A stretch of 36,397 bases of DNA from Haplomitrium mnioides (lineage: Eukaryota > Marchantiophyta > Haplomitriopsida > Calobryales): NCBI GenBank assembly GCA_049999725.1, contig JBNGIS010033920.1, positions 68,200-104,596 of the forward strand, given 5' to 3'. The notes beneath the pieces were generated by a model. That model saw only the letters and a list, made by a program, of their open reading frames with translations. It was not told where the DNA came from and searched no databases. The stretch's first letter is position 1. Each line of letters opens with the position of its first letter. Below are positions 10,113-19,084 of this stretch, in pieces. The position numbers and the translations under genes were made by a program.

Positions 10113-10660
10113 GGATGTTTTGGGTGTGGACTAGCAAAAGATACTCAAGATTCAAGATCTTCTTTTTCCAATCAATGTGACCAAGTAAAAATCTTTTTTC
10201 AGAATGATATGCTACTATCGTTGTTTTATTTTCATAATTTTGGCAAAAGAAATGGAGTTGAACCATTACTTGAAGAAAAAAATAGAGTACTTGTTGATTT
10301 TTAGCAATGAATGTGCCAAAAAATCTTTTGAATATTTGAAGAAAATGACAACAAGTGTGCCAGCTTTGGTAAATCCAAATTGAAGAAAGCCCATTCTCTT
10401 GTTTATTTGCAAGTCAACTAATGGTAGCAGCTAAAAAGAACTCTTAGATAACATAAAGAGAGAAGGTTTTGGTGTGATTTTTAGCATCAAAAGGTTTTGT
10501 CATTACTTGTTGGGTGGGAAATTTACCATTGTAACTCACTACAAAGGTTCTTCAATAAGCTTAATGTTGAGAGAAGAAATGCTAGGTGGAACCTTTTGTT
10601 GACTGAATTTGATTATGGCATTGAAGATTGACCAAGAAGAAGAACTTGAACATCAATATG
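10113..10660 (+). pseudogene. E2 RT thumb and RNase H
   Basis: The RT thumb resumes with KIQDLLFPINVTK and CYYRCFIF (10150-10230). The connection and RNase H follow, with NECAKKSFEYLKKM at 10307-10348, and, in another frame, LNVERRNARWNLLLTEFDYGIED (10560-10630), which matches the RNase H C-terminus of plant gypsy elements. Frameshifts and stops throughout. Confidence 0.75.
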
Positions 10661-10689
10661 TTATCCTGAGTCTTTGATGAGATTGGTCA

Positions 10690-11655
10690 TGAAGAAGTTA
10701 AGGAAGAGTTTCTTTATGAGAGCATCTTCAACATGAGTGCCATACATGAAGAGTATGGTGATATTTACAATTACTTATTGGAAGAAAGATACCCTGAAGG
10801 GATGAAGCAACACACCAAGGTTGCCTTTGCACGTAAGTGTCAACTTTATTCTTTGGTTAAGAGCACTTTGTTTCGCCAATGCTCTAATGGTCTTCTTCAA
10901 GAAGCCGTGAGTAAGAAAAAAAAACCAACATTTAATAAATGAATTTCATGATGGAGTGTGTGGTGAAAACTTTGCAAGGAAAATACCATCTAACAAGATT
11001 TTGGATGGAGGGTACTATTAACAAGGTATGTTTACAGTATGTTTGGAGTTTTGCAAGACATCTGACTCCCCTATTTGGAGACCAGACATTCATCAAATAC
11101 CGGTTGTTATTGACAACTTGTATCATCAAAAAACAGGGGACATCAAAGCCTATTTGGTTTTCCTTGGAGATTTCTTTTGAATCATCAATTCAAGCTCATC
11201 TTTAAGTTTTGAGTGTGATTTGTGTCAAACATTTGCAAAGTAGTGTACTTATCCTTCTCGTCCACAACAAGTTGCACCTTTGGGTGCTTTTAAAATATAG
11301 GTAGTTGATATTGTTAGTCCATTGATTTTAGCTCCAAAATGGAATTTTCATATGGTGGCAAAAACAGATTACTTTAGCAAATAGGTAGAGGCTTGTTCTC
11401 TTAAGAAAGCTACAAAAGTGGAAGTGGGAGATTTATGTATGAGCAAATCATCACAAGATTTGGTTGCCTATTAGAGAGCATGATGGATAGAGGCTCACCG
11501 TTCATGAGTAATGTCACTCAAGCAATGATGGAATATTTTTTCATCAAGCAACAGATGACCACTTTCTACAAGCCAAATACAAATGGAAAAGCAAAGCCGA
11601 CTAACTTTACATTAGGCCACATGTTGGTGAAACATACAAATTTATAGGGAGCTTA
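10690..11655 (+). pseudogene. E2 integrase: zinc domain and catalytic core
   Basis: The HHCC-type region appears as FHDGVCG (10948 onward), and an equivalent of the aromatic YYW position is broken by a stop. The core reads VAKTDYFSK (first Asp, near 11355), then LYEQ/MYEQIITRFGC, MDRGSPFMSN (second Asp, near 11485) and YKPNTNGKAKPTN, where the third acidic residue is Lys. The last readable residues are HMLVKHTNL, a stop, then Gly-Ala-Tyr, at which E4 interrupts. The sequence picks up with Ala-Tyr at 27703. Confidence 0.85.
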
Positions 11656-11656
11656 T
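11651..11656 (+). other. Left copy of target duplication GCTTAT
   Basis: GCTTAT is repeated exactly at 27703-27708. Removing one copy and everything between them makes the E2 integrase reading continuous (GAY then HF). A 5- or 6-bp duplication is meant; the element boundary is uncertain by one base. Confidence 0.75.
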
Positions 11657-11782
11657 GTTGTGCGTATACACATCTCTTACACAACTACATCACTCACACA
11701 CGTTCTATGACATCTACAGACATACAACAAGGAATGACAAACAATTGAGTCTCATGCGCATACGATGCATGAGACCCTAAAA
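11656..11782. repeat. Direct repeat R1
   Basis: Starts TGTTGTGCGTATACAC and ends in a hairpin formed by GTCTCATGC (11749-11757) and GCATGAGAC (11767-11775). It aligns with R2 at 12050-12168 over its full length. Confidence 0.8.
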
Positions 11783-12049
11783 TGCATTTCTTTGAGTGAT
11801 ACCTTCTCGAAGAAATTCCAAAGTGTGTTGATCTTCCAATATTAGAACTAGCGCACCTTTGCTCACAAGGAATCCACGCTTCTCCAAGAGCTACAATACC
11901 TCAACTCTCCTCTTGGTTCTTGATGAAGTGGACATCAAACGATAACCTTTTGATGAGAGTACATGGCTTTATTATATATTAAGGCACAAAAAGACAAAAA
12001 TTTGAAAATGTATAAAAATAGAAATCTACATGGAATGGTGTGACCGTTG
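11783..12049 (-). repeat. Unit U, left copy
   Basis: About 265 bp from TTTCTTTGAGTGATACC to GGAATGGTGTGAC, repeated in the same orientation at 27442-27702 with scattered substitutions and short indels. Contains a minus-strand stretch with TATATAATAAAG-like AT sequence near 11970. Confidence 0.85.
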
Positions 12050-12168
12050 TTGTGCGCATACACATTGCTTACACAACTACATCACCCACACACATTCCAT
12101 GACATCTATGCGCATACAATAGAGAATAACAATTGAGTCTCATACGCGTACAATTCATGAGACTCACA
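12050..12168. repeat. Direct repeat R2
   Basis: Second copy of R1, reading TTGTGCGCATACACATTGC after a short spacer. Its end holds a perfect inverted repeat GAGTCTCAT (12135-12143) / ATGAGACTC (12157-12165). Confidence 0.8.
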
Positions 12169-12180
12169 ATCACCCCCTAG
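12169..12180 (-). other. Polypurine-tract candidate of E4
   Basis: Minus-strand CTAGGGGGTGAT directly before the TGTGAGTC start of the LTR-like end. The G-rich run plus TG start is what a 3' LTR junction looks like. Confidence 0.45.
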
Positions 12181-12344
12181 TGGTGGTAAGGTCCCCTAAC
12201 ACTAGCTAGCCATCTATCTCCTAGAAAATTGATATACACCTACTAATGCAAAGACTAGGAGGTCAGGTGGAATGGAGCCCCATCGTTCACCTCTTTTAAT
12301 CTACACCAACCCTAGAACTCAATGGATACTAGTTGTTCTATGAA

Positions 12345-12480
12345 TAATGAGAGTAGAACCATGATCCGCTAGGAATAGAAACCAATGAAGGCTTCAAACA
12401 TGACATATGTTATCTTCTAGAACACTTGAAAAATCAACATAGTGGCTGCTCCCTTATGAAAACCACATAACACACACTTC
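12345..12480 (-). pseudogene. PHD finger remnant at the C-terminus of E4 Pol
   Basis: PHD fingers are C4HC3 zinc modules that read histone tails. Here CVLCGFHKGAATMLI gives the first Cys pair (about 12465-12476). The second pair is Phe-Gln-Val-Phe, i.e. both Cys lost. After a frameshift and a stop, HMSCLKPSLVSIPSGSWF (12350-12409) supplies the His, the fifth Cys and the conserved Trp; the last two Cys positions are Tyr. It follows NCAPCHLPNIDGTMD, the usual lead-in in retroelement integrases that carry a PHD finger. Decayed, but the spacing and order are clear. Confidence 0.72.
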
Positions 12481-13077
12481 AAACCTGCAAGAACTTGTGC
12501 CACACTGAAGTCCATAGTGCCATCAATGTTTGGAAGGTGACAAGGTGCACAATTGCGCACATGATCTTTCCAAATTATGCCATCACATCTCTCCAATTGC
12601 AAAACTCTTGAAGGTAGTACCTCACTTACTCATAGAATTCGGCGCCCAACAGTAACATCAAGTTTTGTATTTTGTTGCAACTACACATAGTCACCAAGAT
12701 GAAACCTCTCAATCCTAGTGCGATATCCACCTCCACATATGGTAGCATATCTAAAAGTATGACGATGTTGAATAATGGCAAGGTTGTCAAACGTCATGAG
12801 CATGACTCTCTCAAACACTTGAGCTCTTTCTGAACACACATACACTCAAACATCTGGATCATCTAGATCCACAACCATAATGACATCACGCCAAATAGAG
12901 GAGGGTAAATCAGGGTCCCTCCCATCAATCCAGACTCGCAAAATATGAGCCTATTTCCACTTGAATCTCACAATCCAAGTAAGACCATACACATCCATGG
13001 TTTGTCCCAACACATGGCGTTGCTCAATCTCAGCGACAGATGCAACAATAGTCATACCAATGGAAAACCCCATTTTT
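12481..13077 (-). pseudogene. E4 integrase C-terminal tail
   Basis: Frame with stops: AQVFERVMLMTFDNLAIIQ, then RYATICGGGYRTRIERFHLG and DYV, a small beta-barrel type region like the tail that follows the rve core in Ty3-type integrases, then VSEVLPSRVLQL and KDHVRNCAPCHLPN. The start at 13077 abuts the LINE poly(A). The catalytic core that should precede it is absent. Confidence 0.65.
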
Positions 13078-13083
13078 TTCCTC

Positions 13084-13102
13084 TTTTTTTTTTTTTTTTT
13101 TT
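13084..13102 (-). other. Poly(A) tail of the LINE
   Basis: 19 consecutive T on the plus strand. Defines the 3' end of the LINE. Confidence 0.9.
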
Positions 13103-13119
13103 GACCGAAAGTTAACAGC

Positions 13120-13125
13120 TTTATT
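13120..13125 (-). promoter_or_regulatory. AATAAA polyadenylation signal of the LINE
   Basis: Minus-strand AATAAA 18 bases before the poly(A) run and about 115 bases after the ORF2 stop. Confidence 0.7.
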
Positions 13126-13240
13126 AACTTTCAAGCATCAAAGGAACAACCGCGGCCAGCAATCAGGCCAAGCGGCAAAAACAGCAACCCATCAATCCCT
13201 TTCGAGATCAAGCCTAGTAAACCACAGCAGGCCAATACCC

Positions 13241-14609
13241 TCAATCCAGATTACTACCAACATCCAGATTCCAGTAAACATTGTCTTCATCACGGATATA
13301 GAGAAAATGCCTAGCACCCCAGGTTTTGTCAAAGGTTTCTAGAATTTTTTCTCTCTTTGCTTCACTTTGAGCCTTCCTCCAGTTTCTACAAGCATTGTGC
13401 CAAGCTTTCCTTCCATACTCGACCAACCTCCTCCAGATTTTCTTCTTTAAACAGTACATATCCATGTACGACTTCTCGAACACTGCAACATTCCTAGAGA
13501 GCCATATAGAGTACAGTACAGTTCCTCTTAGAAGGGACCAGATCTCTTTAGCTATGGCCAGGGCCTTTGGAGTTCTGTCACCTAGGATGCATTGCTGCCA
13601 TGTTGGTTTCCACCTTTTGAAGTTCCCCCAAACAGCAAACACTAATCTATTAATGATATTCCCTGCCCATTTCCAGATAGTGCTGATCCTAGGGCAAAGC
13701 CAAAAACAGTGAATGATGTCTTCCATAGAATCCTCCTTGCAGCAGACACATCTTGCATCAATCTCATAGCCAGGCTTTTCTGTCTTTTTTCTTGAACTCC
13801 CTACTTGCACTTCTCTTTGGACAATAAGCCACATTAAAGTGGCCTCTTTAGCTGATCTGCTCGCCACCCATATATCAGTCCATCTGGAAGAGTATTTGGA
13901 GTCGATCGAGCCCTGTGCTTTCCAGCGTTCCAAAACCGGAGTGATAGTTGATGGTCGATCCAGGATGAACCGACAGCCTTTCTTGGTCGAGTAGCTACTG
14001 AGGGGTGAATTATCTTTCCATACCCACATACCAGGGTCCCAATCTCCCTCTCCAATAACCGAGCCAAGTAATTTATACTCGGCACTATGATCTTTAGTCA
14101 CTGTGCAGACTCTTATTTTTCTCATAATCACTGAAGGAGGAAGCTGGGGACAAATTCCTTCTACCAACATGGTAGACATTGGTGTGACAAAGAACCATGA
14201 GCATGACTGGGTGATATCAGAGGACTGAGTCATTGTTCTTGCCTTCAACTCAGTATCAGCACCCCACAGGGATATTGCGATGGGGTGTGTGTCCAGACCA
14301 GATGAGAAGACTCCAGTCCAGTCTCCTTTTCTTAAGTGGCCTGGCCCCTCAAGGAGGAGTGAAATCCATCTGTTAGGAATCTTAGCTATCAGATCATACC
14401 ATTTCTGCTCATGCCTTTTGTGAAGCTGAAACCGTTCCTTCACCTCTGTCCACTCAAGGAATTCATATGTTTGATGATTCCATAGGTCCCCAATCATGTT
14501 GACCCCTGCATGAGACCACCTCAAGGCTGGCCAGCTCTTATTTGACGCCAGCAAAGAATTGTCCCCCAGTTTATTCCACCAGATGTTTATGCTCACAACC
14601 TCTTCAAAG
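13241..14609 (-). CDS. LINE ORF2 C-terminal region, left copy (partial)
   Basis: Open for about 450 codons without a stop, entering the N gap at its 5' side. It holds the region after RT and, near 13690-13760, the zinc-binding RT domain (zf-RVT) with CVCCKEDSMEDIIHCFWLCP: CX2C, then HCFWLC. The last residues are NLDVGSNLD. This domain is common at the end of plant L1 ORF2 proteins. It aligns without gaps to the right copy at 15010-16327; by eye 27 of about 432 residues differ. Confidence 0.88.
13292..14609. repeat. 1318-bp duplicate at left edge of the N gap
   Basis: Aligned end to end, without indels, to 15010-16327. A few percent nucleotide differences. The right edge coincides with the gap. 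Confidence 0.92.
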
Positions 14610-15009
14610 NNNNNNNNNNNNNNNNNNNNNNNNNNNNNNNNNNNNNNNNNNNNNNNNNNNNNNNNNNNNNNNNNNNNNNNNNNNNNNNNNNNNNNNNNNN
14701 NNNNNNNNNNNNNNNNNNNNNNNNNNNNNNNNNNNNNNNNNNNNNNNNNNNNNNNNNNNNNNNNNNNNNNNNNNNNNNNNNNNNNNNNNNNNNNNNNNNN
14801 NNNNNNNNNNNNNNNNNNNNNNNNNNNNNNNNNNNNNNNNNNNNNNNNNNNNNNNNNNNNNNNNNNNNNNNNNNNNNNNNNNNNNNNNNNNNNNNNNNNN
14901 NNNNNNNNNNNNNNNNNNNNNNNNNNNNNNNNNNNNNNNNNNNNNNNNNNNNNNNNNNNNNNNNNNNNNNNNNNNNNNNNNNNNNNNNNNNNNNNNNNNN
15001 NNNNNNNNN
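14610..15009. other. Assembly gap of 400 N
   Basis: Exactly 400 N, a rounded length that suggests an estimated or placeholder gap. The sequence ending at its left edge and the sequence starting at its right edge are two versions of the same 1318-bp LINE segment. Confidence 0.98.
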
Positions 15010-16327
15010 ACGGATACAGAGAAAATGCCTAGCTCCCCAGGTTCTGTCAAAGGTTTCCAGAATTTTTTCTCTCTTATCTTTACTTTGAGCCTTCCTCCAG
15101 TTTCCACAGGCATCGTGCCAAGCTTTCCTTCCATACTCGATCAATCTCCTCCAGATTTTCTTCTTTAAATAATACATGTCCATGTACGACTTCTCGAACA
15201 CTGCAACATTCCTAGAGAGCCATATAGAGTACAGTACAGTTCCTCTTAGAAGGGACCAGATCTCTTTAACTATGGCCAGGGCCTTTGGAGTTCTGTCACC
15301 TAGGATGCATTGCTGCCATGTTGGCTTCCACCTTTTGGAGTTCCCCCAAACAGCAAACACTAATCTGTTAATGATATTCCCTGCCCATTTCCAGATAGTG
15401 CTGATCCTAGGGCAAAGCCAAAAACAGTGAATGATATCTTCCAGAGAATCCTCCTTGCAGCAGACACATCTTGCATCAATCTCATAACCAGGCTTTTCTG
15501 TCTTTTTTCTGAAACTCCCTACTTGCACACCTCTTTGGACAATAAGCCACATTAAAGTGGCCTCTTTAGCTAATCTACTCGCCACCCATATATCAGTCCA
15601 TCTGGAAGAGTATTTGGAGTCGATCGAGCCCTGTACTTTCCAGCGTTCTAGAACCGAAGTGATAGTTGATGGTCGGTCCAGGATGAACCGACGGCCTTTC
15701 TTGGTCGAGTAGCTACTCAGGGGTGAATTATTTGGCCATACCCACATTCCAGGGTCCCAATCTCCCTCTCCAATAACCGAGCCAAGTAATTTATACTCGG
15801 CATTCTGATCTTTTGTCACTGTGCAGACTCTCATTTTCCTCATAATCACTGAAGGAGGAAGCTGGGGACGAATTCCTTCTACTAACATGGTAGACATTGG
15901 TGTGACAAAGAACCATGAGCATGACTGGGTGATATCAGAGAACTGAGTCATGGTTTCTGCCTTCAACTCAGTATCAGCACCCCACAGGGATATTGCGATG
16001 GGGTGTGTGTCCAGACCAGATGAGAAGACTCCAGTCCAGTCTCCTTTTCTTAAGTGGCCTGGCCCCTCAAGGAGGAGAGAAATCCACCTGTCAGGAATCT
16101 TAGCTATCAGGTCATACCATTTCTGCTCATGCCTTTTGTGAAGCTGAAACCGTTCCTGCACCTCTGTCCACTCAAGGAATTCATATGTTTGATGATTCCA
16201 TAGGTCCCCAATCATGTTGACCCCTGCATGAGACCACCTCAAGGCTGGCCAGCTCTTATTTGACGCCAGCAAAGAATTGTCCCCCAGTTTATTCCACCAG
16301 ATGTTTATGCTCACAACCTCTTCAAAG
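15010..16327. repeat. 1318-bp duplicate at right edge of the N gap
   Basis: Counterpart of 13292-14609; starts at the first base after the gap. Confidence 0.92.
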
Positions 16328-17425
16328 GACTCGGGAGCCTTCTGTTTTATGGATCTTTTGAGTATTGACCAAGCCTGCCATATCTCATTCCACAGTTGCG
16401 AGGTTGACCAACATGAGGCTCTACATTCGGCTACTGTCCACAATAGAGAGTGACCCCAACCTACTTTACTGAGTGGTCTAGCTTGGCTGGCTCTGTACAT
16501 AAGGAACGTTTTGCATGTAGAGTCTCCTGGCAACACAGTCTTCATTATCCACTTCCCCAGTAGGGCTTGAGTCTAGGCATGAATGTCTATCAGTCCCAGT
16601 CCTCCTTTCTTTCTCCTCACGCAGGTTTCCCATGCCACCGGAGCTCTGCAGTTTTCCCCATTTCCTGACCAGAGGAAGTTTCTCACCAGCTGTTTGATTT
16701 CTTTAAGCGGGGAGCTGCCCCCTGCCCAGCAAGAAACAAAGTACCAGATGGAGCCCAGAAGAATATGATTGATGATCAGCAGTCTACCTGGTAGACTGAT
16801 GTGTTTGTTGCACCAAAACTTAAGTTTAGATTTGACTTTGTCCACCAAGATGTTCTTGATTTCTTGTAGACCGCTTTGAAGGCCAAAAGGAATGCCAAGG
16901 AATTTCAGAATTGTGTCCTTTTCTGCCCACTTCCAGTTACTGCCAACGTTCCACCCTTGTGGTCTAGGTCGCGAGCTGATCCAGATTGCAGAAGATTTAT
17001 CCCAGTTGATATTCTGTCCAGACGCCTTGGAGAAGGTACGCAGCACCTCTACTGCCTTTGTCAAGTTCTGTTCTTCTCCTGCCAAGGATAGAAGAGTGTC
17101 ATCAGCATATTGGGAAAAGAGGTGGTACCTGCCCAAAGGGATAGAAATCCCTTTAACTTGATCAGTGAGCGCTGCATTCTTGAGAAGGTGTCCCAGTGCA
17201 TCTGCTACCACAAGATACAGAAAAGGGGCTAGAGGCCAGCCTTGACGCACTGATCGCTGGATAGGGAATGAGCGGGAGGGGATGCCGTTAAGGTTGACTG
17301 CGGACGTGGCATTAGTTGTTGTCACCTTCACATAGTCAATGAATGTCTAACCAAACCCCATGGGCTCTAAAATTTTGAACAAGAACTCCCAGTCCACTGT
17401 GTCATATGCTTTCTCAAAATCTAGC
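15010..17425 (-). pseudogene. LINE ORF2: reverse transcriptase and C-terminal region, right copy
   Basis: From 17425: LDFEKAYDTVDWEF, GIPSRSFPIQRSVRQGWPLA, and the catalytic YADD (17098-17109, context SQYADDTLLS), then LKFLGIPFG, LPGRLLIINHIL and GGLGLIDIHA. TAG stops fall at 17347-17349 and 16573-16575, both in the ORF2 frame. From 16572 it is open through to the gap, including a second zf-RVT domain (CVCCKEDSLEDIIHCFWLC). With only two stops, this is a recently inactivated or still partly intact copy. N-terminal endonuclease absent. Confidence 0.92.
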
Positions 17426-17835
17426 ATTGGGTTCCACCAACTTTTGCAAGGTTGCATCCCAAATAATACCAAGACCTTCTGCCCAAAATACATCAAATGC
17501 AAGGTAGCTCACTAATAAATCAATTAGTCTCACTCCAACTAAGTGGTCCACCCTCAGCAATAAGATGTCGGTCGGCAATCCACGCAAATAACCTCGCACT
17601 ATATTAACTAAAAGCAATCGTGGAAATTGCTCAACCATGAGTGCACATGCCTCAAGGAGATTTTGTGGGCGATCTCACTCTTCTTCACATACAAATACCG
17701 CTGAAGTGGAATCTTTGCCTAGAGCACAACAACAAATCCTGTACTGAACCCTCCAAACAACTCCAACAAACAAATACCATTAGTAAGATATTGCCATGAA
17801 ATTGGCATAGTATCTAGTGGTGAAAGATTTACAAG
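17426..17835 (-). pseudogene. C5 cytosine-DNA methyltransferase segment carried by E4
   Basis: This would transfer a methyl group from S-adenosylmethionine to cytosine C5 in DNA. The segment opens SPLDTMPISWQYLTNG and then has motif I, CLLELFGGFSTG (17738-17770), the SAM-binding glycine loop. After a stop comes RYLYVKKSEIA (17669-17702), in the place of the acidic motif II. In the next frame QFPRLL, GYLRGLPTDI (17560-17590) and VRLIDLLVSY lead to motif IV. The Pro-Cys pair reads in the third frame (minus CCTTGC, 17499-17504); in the frame of its neighbours the site reads LAF. GLG follows. The segment stops at the LINE, so motifs VI to X are missing. Three frames are used, so this is a fossil. 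The arrangement resembles methyltransferases reported inside gypsy elements of charophyte algae and dinoflagellates. Confidence 0.65.
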
Positions 17836-18180
17836 ACCAGGTTTGACAGAACATCTAGTGTAGAGTATGGCGCAAATGCATTCTGCCAAACACCCTCAAC
17901 CAATTTGGACACTTGTAACTCTCCTTACTTTCACTCAAAGAAATCATCTCACTTGAAGACAATACTGGCCTCGCAAACTTTGAAGATGTCTAATCAATGG
18001 AAGGAACGCCGACTACATGTGCATTTCCTTCCAACAAGTCAGAGTAGTCAATGATTGCTCCAAAAAAAGCTAATAAAGCCATATGCTGTGATAATGAACC
18101 CCCAATTGGTCCACTGAATCTGACAAGCAACCTGCTCAACCGTGCCTCTCTAGATTGCCATCCAAGCCGATATGACACTG
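17836..18180 (-). pseudogene. E4 linker between protease and methyltransferase
   Basis: Frames read SVSYRLGWQSREARLSRLL and MALLAFFGAIIDYSDLLEGN, then ARPVLSSSEMISLSES. This follows the protease without a clear domain of its own and leads into the methyltransferase. I do not recognise it. Stops and shifts present. Confidence 0.45.
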
Positions 18181-18184
18181 ACTC

Positions 18185-18799
18185 GTCTCAAAAATCAATA
18201 GTGAGCTCCATGGGATATAACATAGTACACCCTACCAAAACATCATAAGACTCAGCCTTGGTAAGTATGGCTCGAGCGCTCACATATGAGCTATCTATGA
18301 GATGATCAGCTTGCACTCTAAGCTCAATCTCTCCATGTGTGATGTGTTGCGTGGGTGAAGGTCCTCCCAATGAAGTGTGGATTGAGAAAAGGCAAATCTC
18401 CAAATCTATGAGCCTCAATCCCAACCCCTACATAATTGACTTGCCTAACATCAAAGGTTGTGCACATGTATTCAATAATACTCTGGCTGACATGTACACC
18501 ACATTGGGTCTGAATCTCATCCTCTCAAATGTTGATTGAGCTGATGACTCCATCAGTGGAGCCATAGAAACATGCCATATCTCACCTCCAAACAAAGAGG
18601 CACATATGTCAGCTGCTCTACTCATAGGTCTCACTTCCATACTGGAAGTAGCACCTTGAGTCTTCCTACATAATATATCTGCCAACTTAAACACTTCAAC
18701 CGGTGTGACTTCTCCAATCAACACATCCCTAGCTGAAAATAGTGGATTCTCAACCACTAACCTGGCTATCTCCATAGTCAAATACACATTCCCCTCCAC
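18185..18799 (-). pseudogene. E4 retropepsin-like region
   Basis: The pattern ARVLLNTCAQPLMLG (about 18450-18495) fits the retropepsin active site, where an LLDTGA-type sequence is expected; the Asp is Asn. It is followed by LTK-AESYDVLVGCTMLYPMEL (18190-18260), matching the protease C-terminal YDVLVG/ILG signature. The upstream part, GEVTPVEVFKLADILC, is unassigned. Stops at 18425 and 18185. Position between Gag and the methyltransferase agrees with a protease. Confidence 0.55.
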
Positions 18800-19084
18800 T
18801 TTGACTGATCTCTCCGAATCCCTAGAAGCCTAAGTGGGATGCATGGAAGTAGTTCTCACCAAATTCGTCAACTCAAGTGACTATGGAAGCCATACCTACC
18901 GATGAGCATCCCCCCTCTAAAGATTTGACTCCACCGTTCCCTTAGGCTCAATAGCCTTGCCTGCTGCTCTGGTCACCACCGCAGACACATCAACATGGGT
19001 TGTCCTACACATAAATCCCATACCATCTAAATCTCTATCAACTGCATATGAAGTAGAGGCTTCACCTCCAAAGTTGGGCCTTGC
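18800..19084 (-). other. E4 Gag-protease junction, decayed
   Basis: No long frame. Short in-order pieces such as AVDRDLDGMGFMCRTTHVDV and AAGKAIEPKGTV suggest decayed coding continuing from Gag. Nothing further recognised. Confidence 0.35.

Larger units (their letters stand above)
11656..12168 (-). repeat. LTR-like left end of E4 (3' LTR candidate)
   Basis: On the plus strand it runs TGTTGTGCG...GACTCACA (TG...CA) and consists of repeat R1 (11656-11782), unit U (11783-12049) and repeat R2 (12050-12168). On the minus strand it follows a G-rich tract, as a 3' LTR should. Only U has a counterpart at the right end of E4. R1 and R2 are diverged direct repeats of each other. Confidence 0.5.
13083..17425 (-). 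mobile_element. L1-type LINE, 5'-truncated, inserted in E4
   Basis: Minus-strand LINE with 3' poly(A) (19 T on the plus strand, 13084-13102), an AATAAA signal and ORF2 from the RT domain to its end. The 5' end is at about 17425, inside RT at MLDFEKAYDTVDWEF, so endonuclease and ORF1 are missing, as in usual 5' truncation. An N gap with duplicated flanks lies inside (14610-15009). No target duplication is visible: the E4 sequences on the two sides do not match each other. Its ORF has only two stops, unlike everything around it, so it is the youngest part of the window. Confidence 0.88.

Noticed and set aside
14542-15168. Frames crossing the 400-N gap on the plus strand
   Set aside because: They are antisense to the LINE ORF2 and long only because of N.
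13241-17425. Host reverse transcriptase or maturase gene
   Set aside because: Poly(A) tail, AATAAA, 5' truncation and zf-RVT ending make an L1 LINE the clear reading.
17426-17835. Fragment of a host chromomethylase or MET1 gene
   Set aside because: It lies on the same strand and in order between retroelement protease and integrase tail, and I see no host methyltransferase accessory domain. Not fully excluded.
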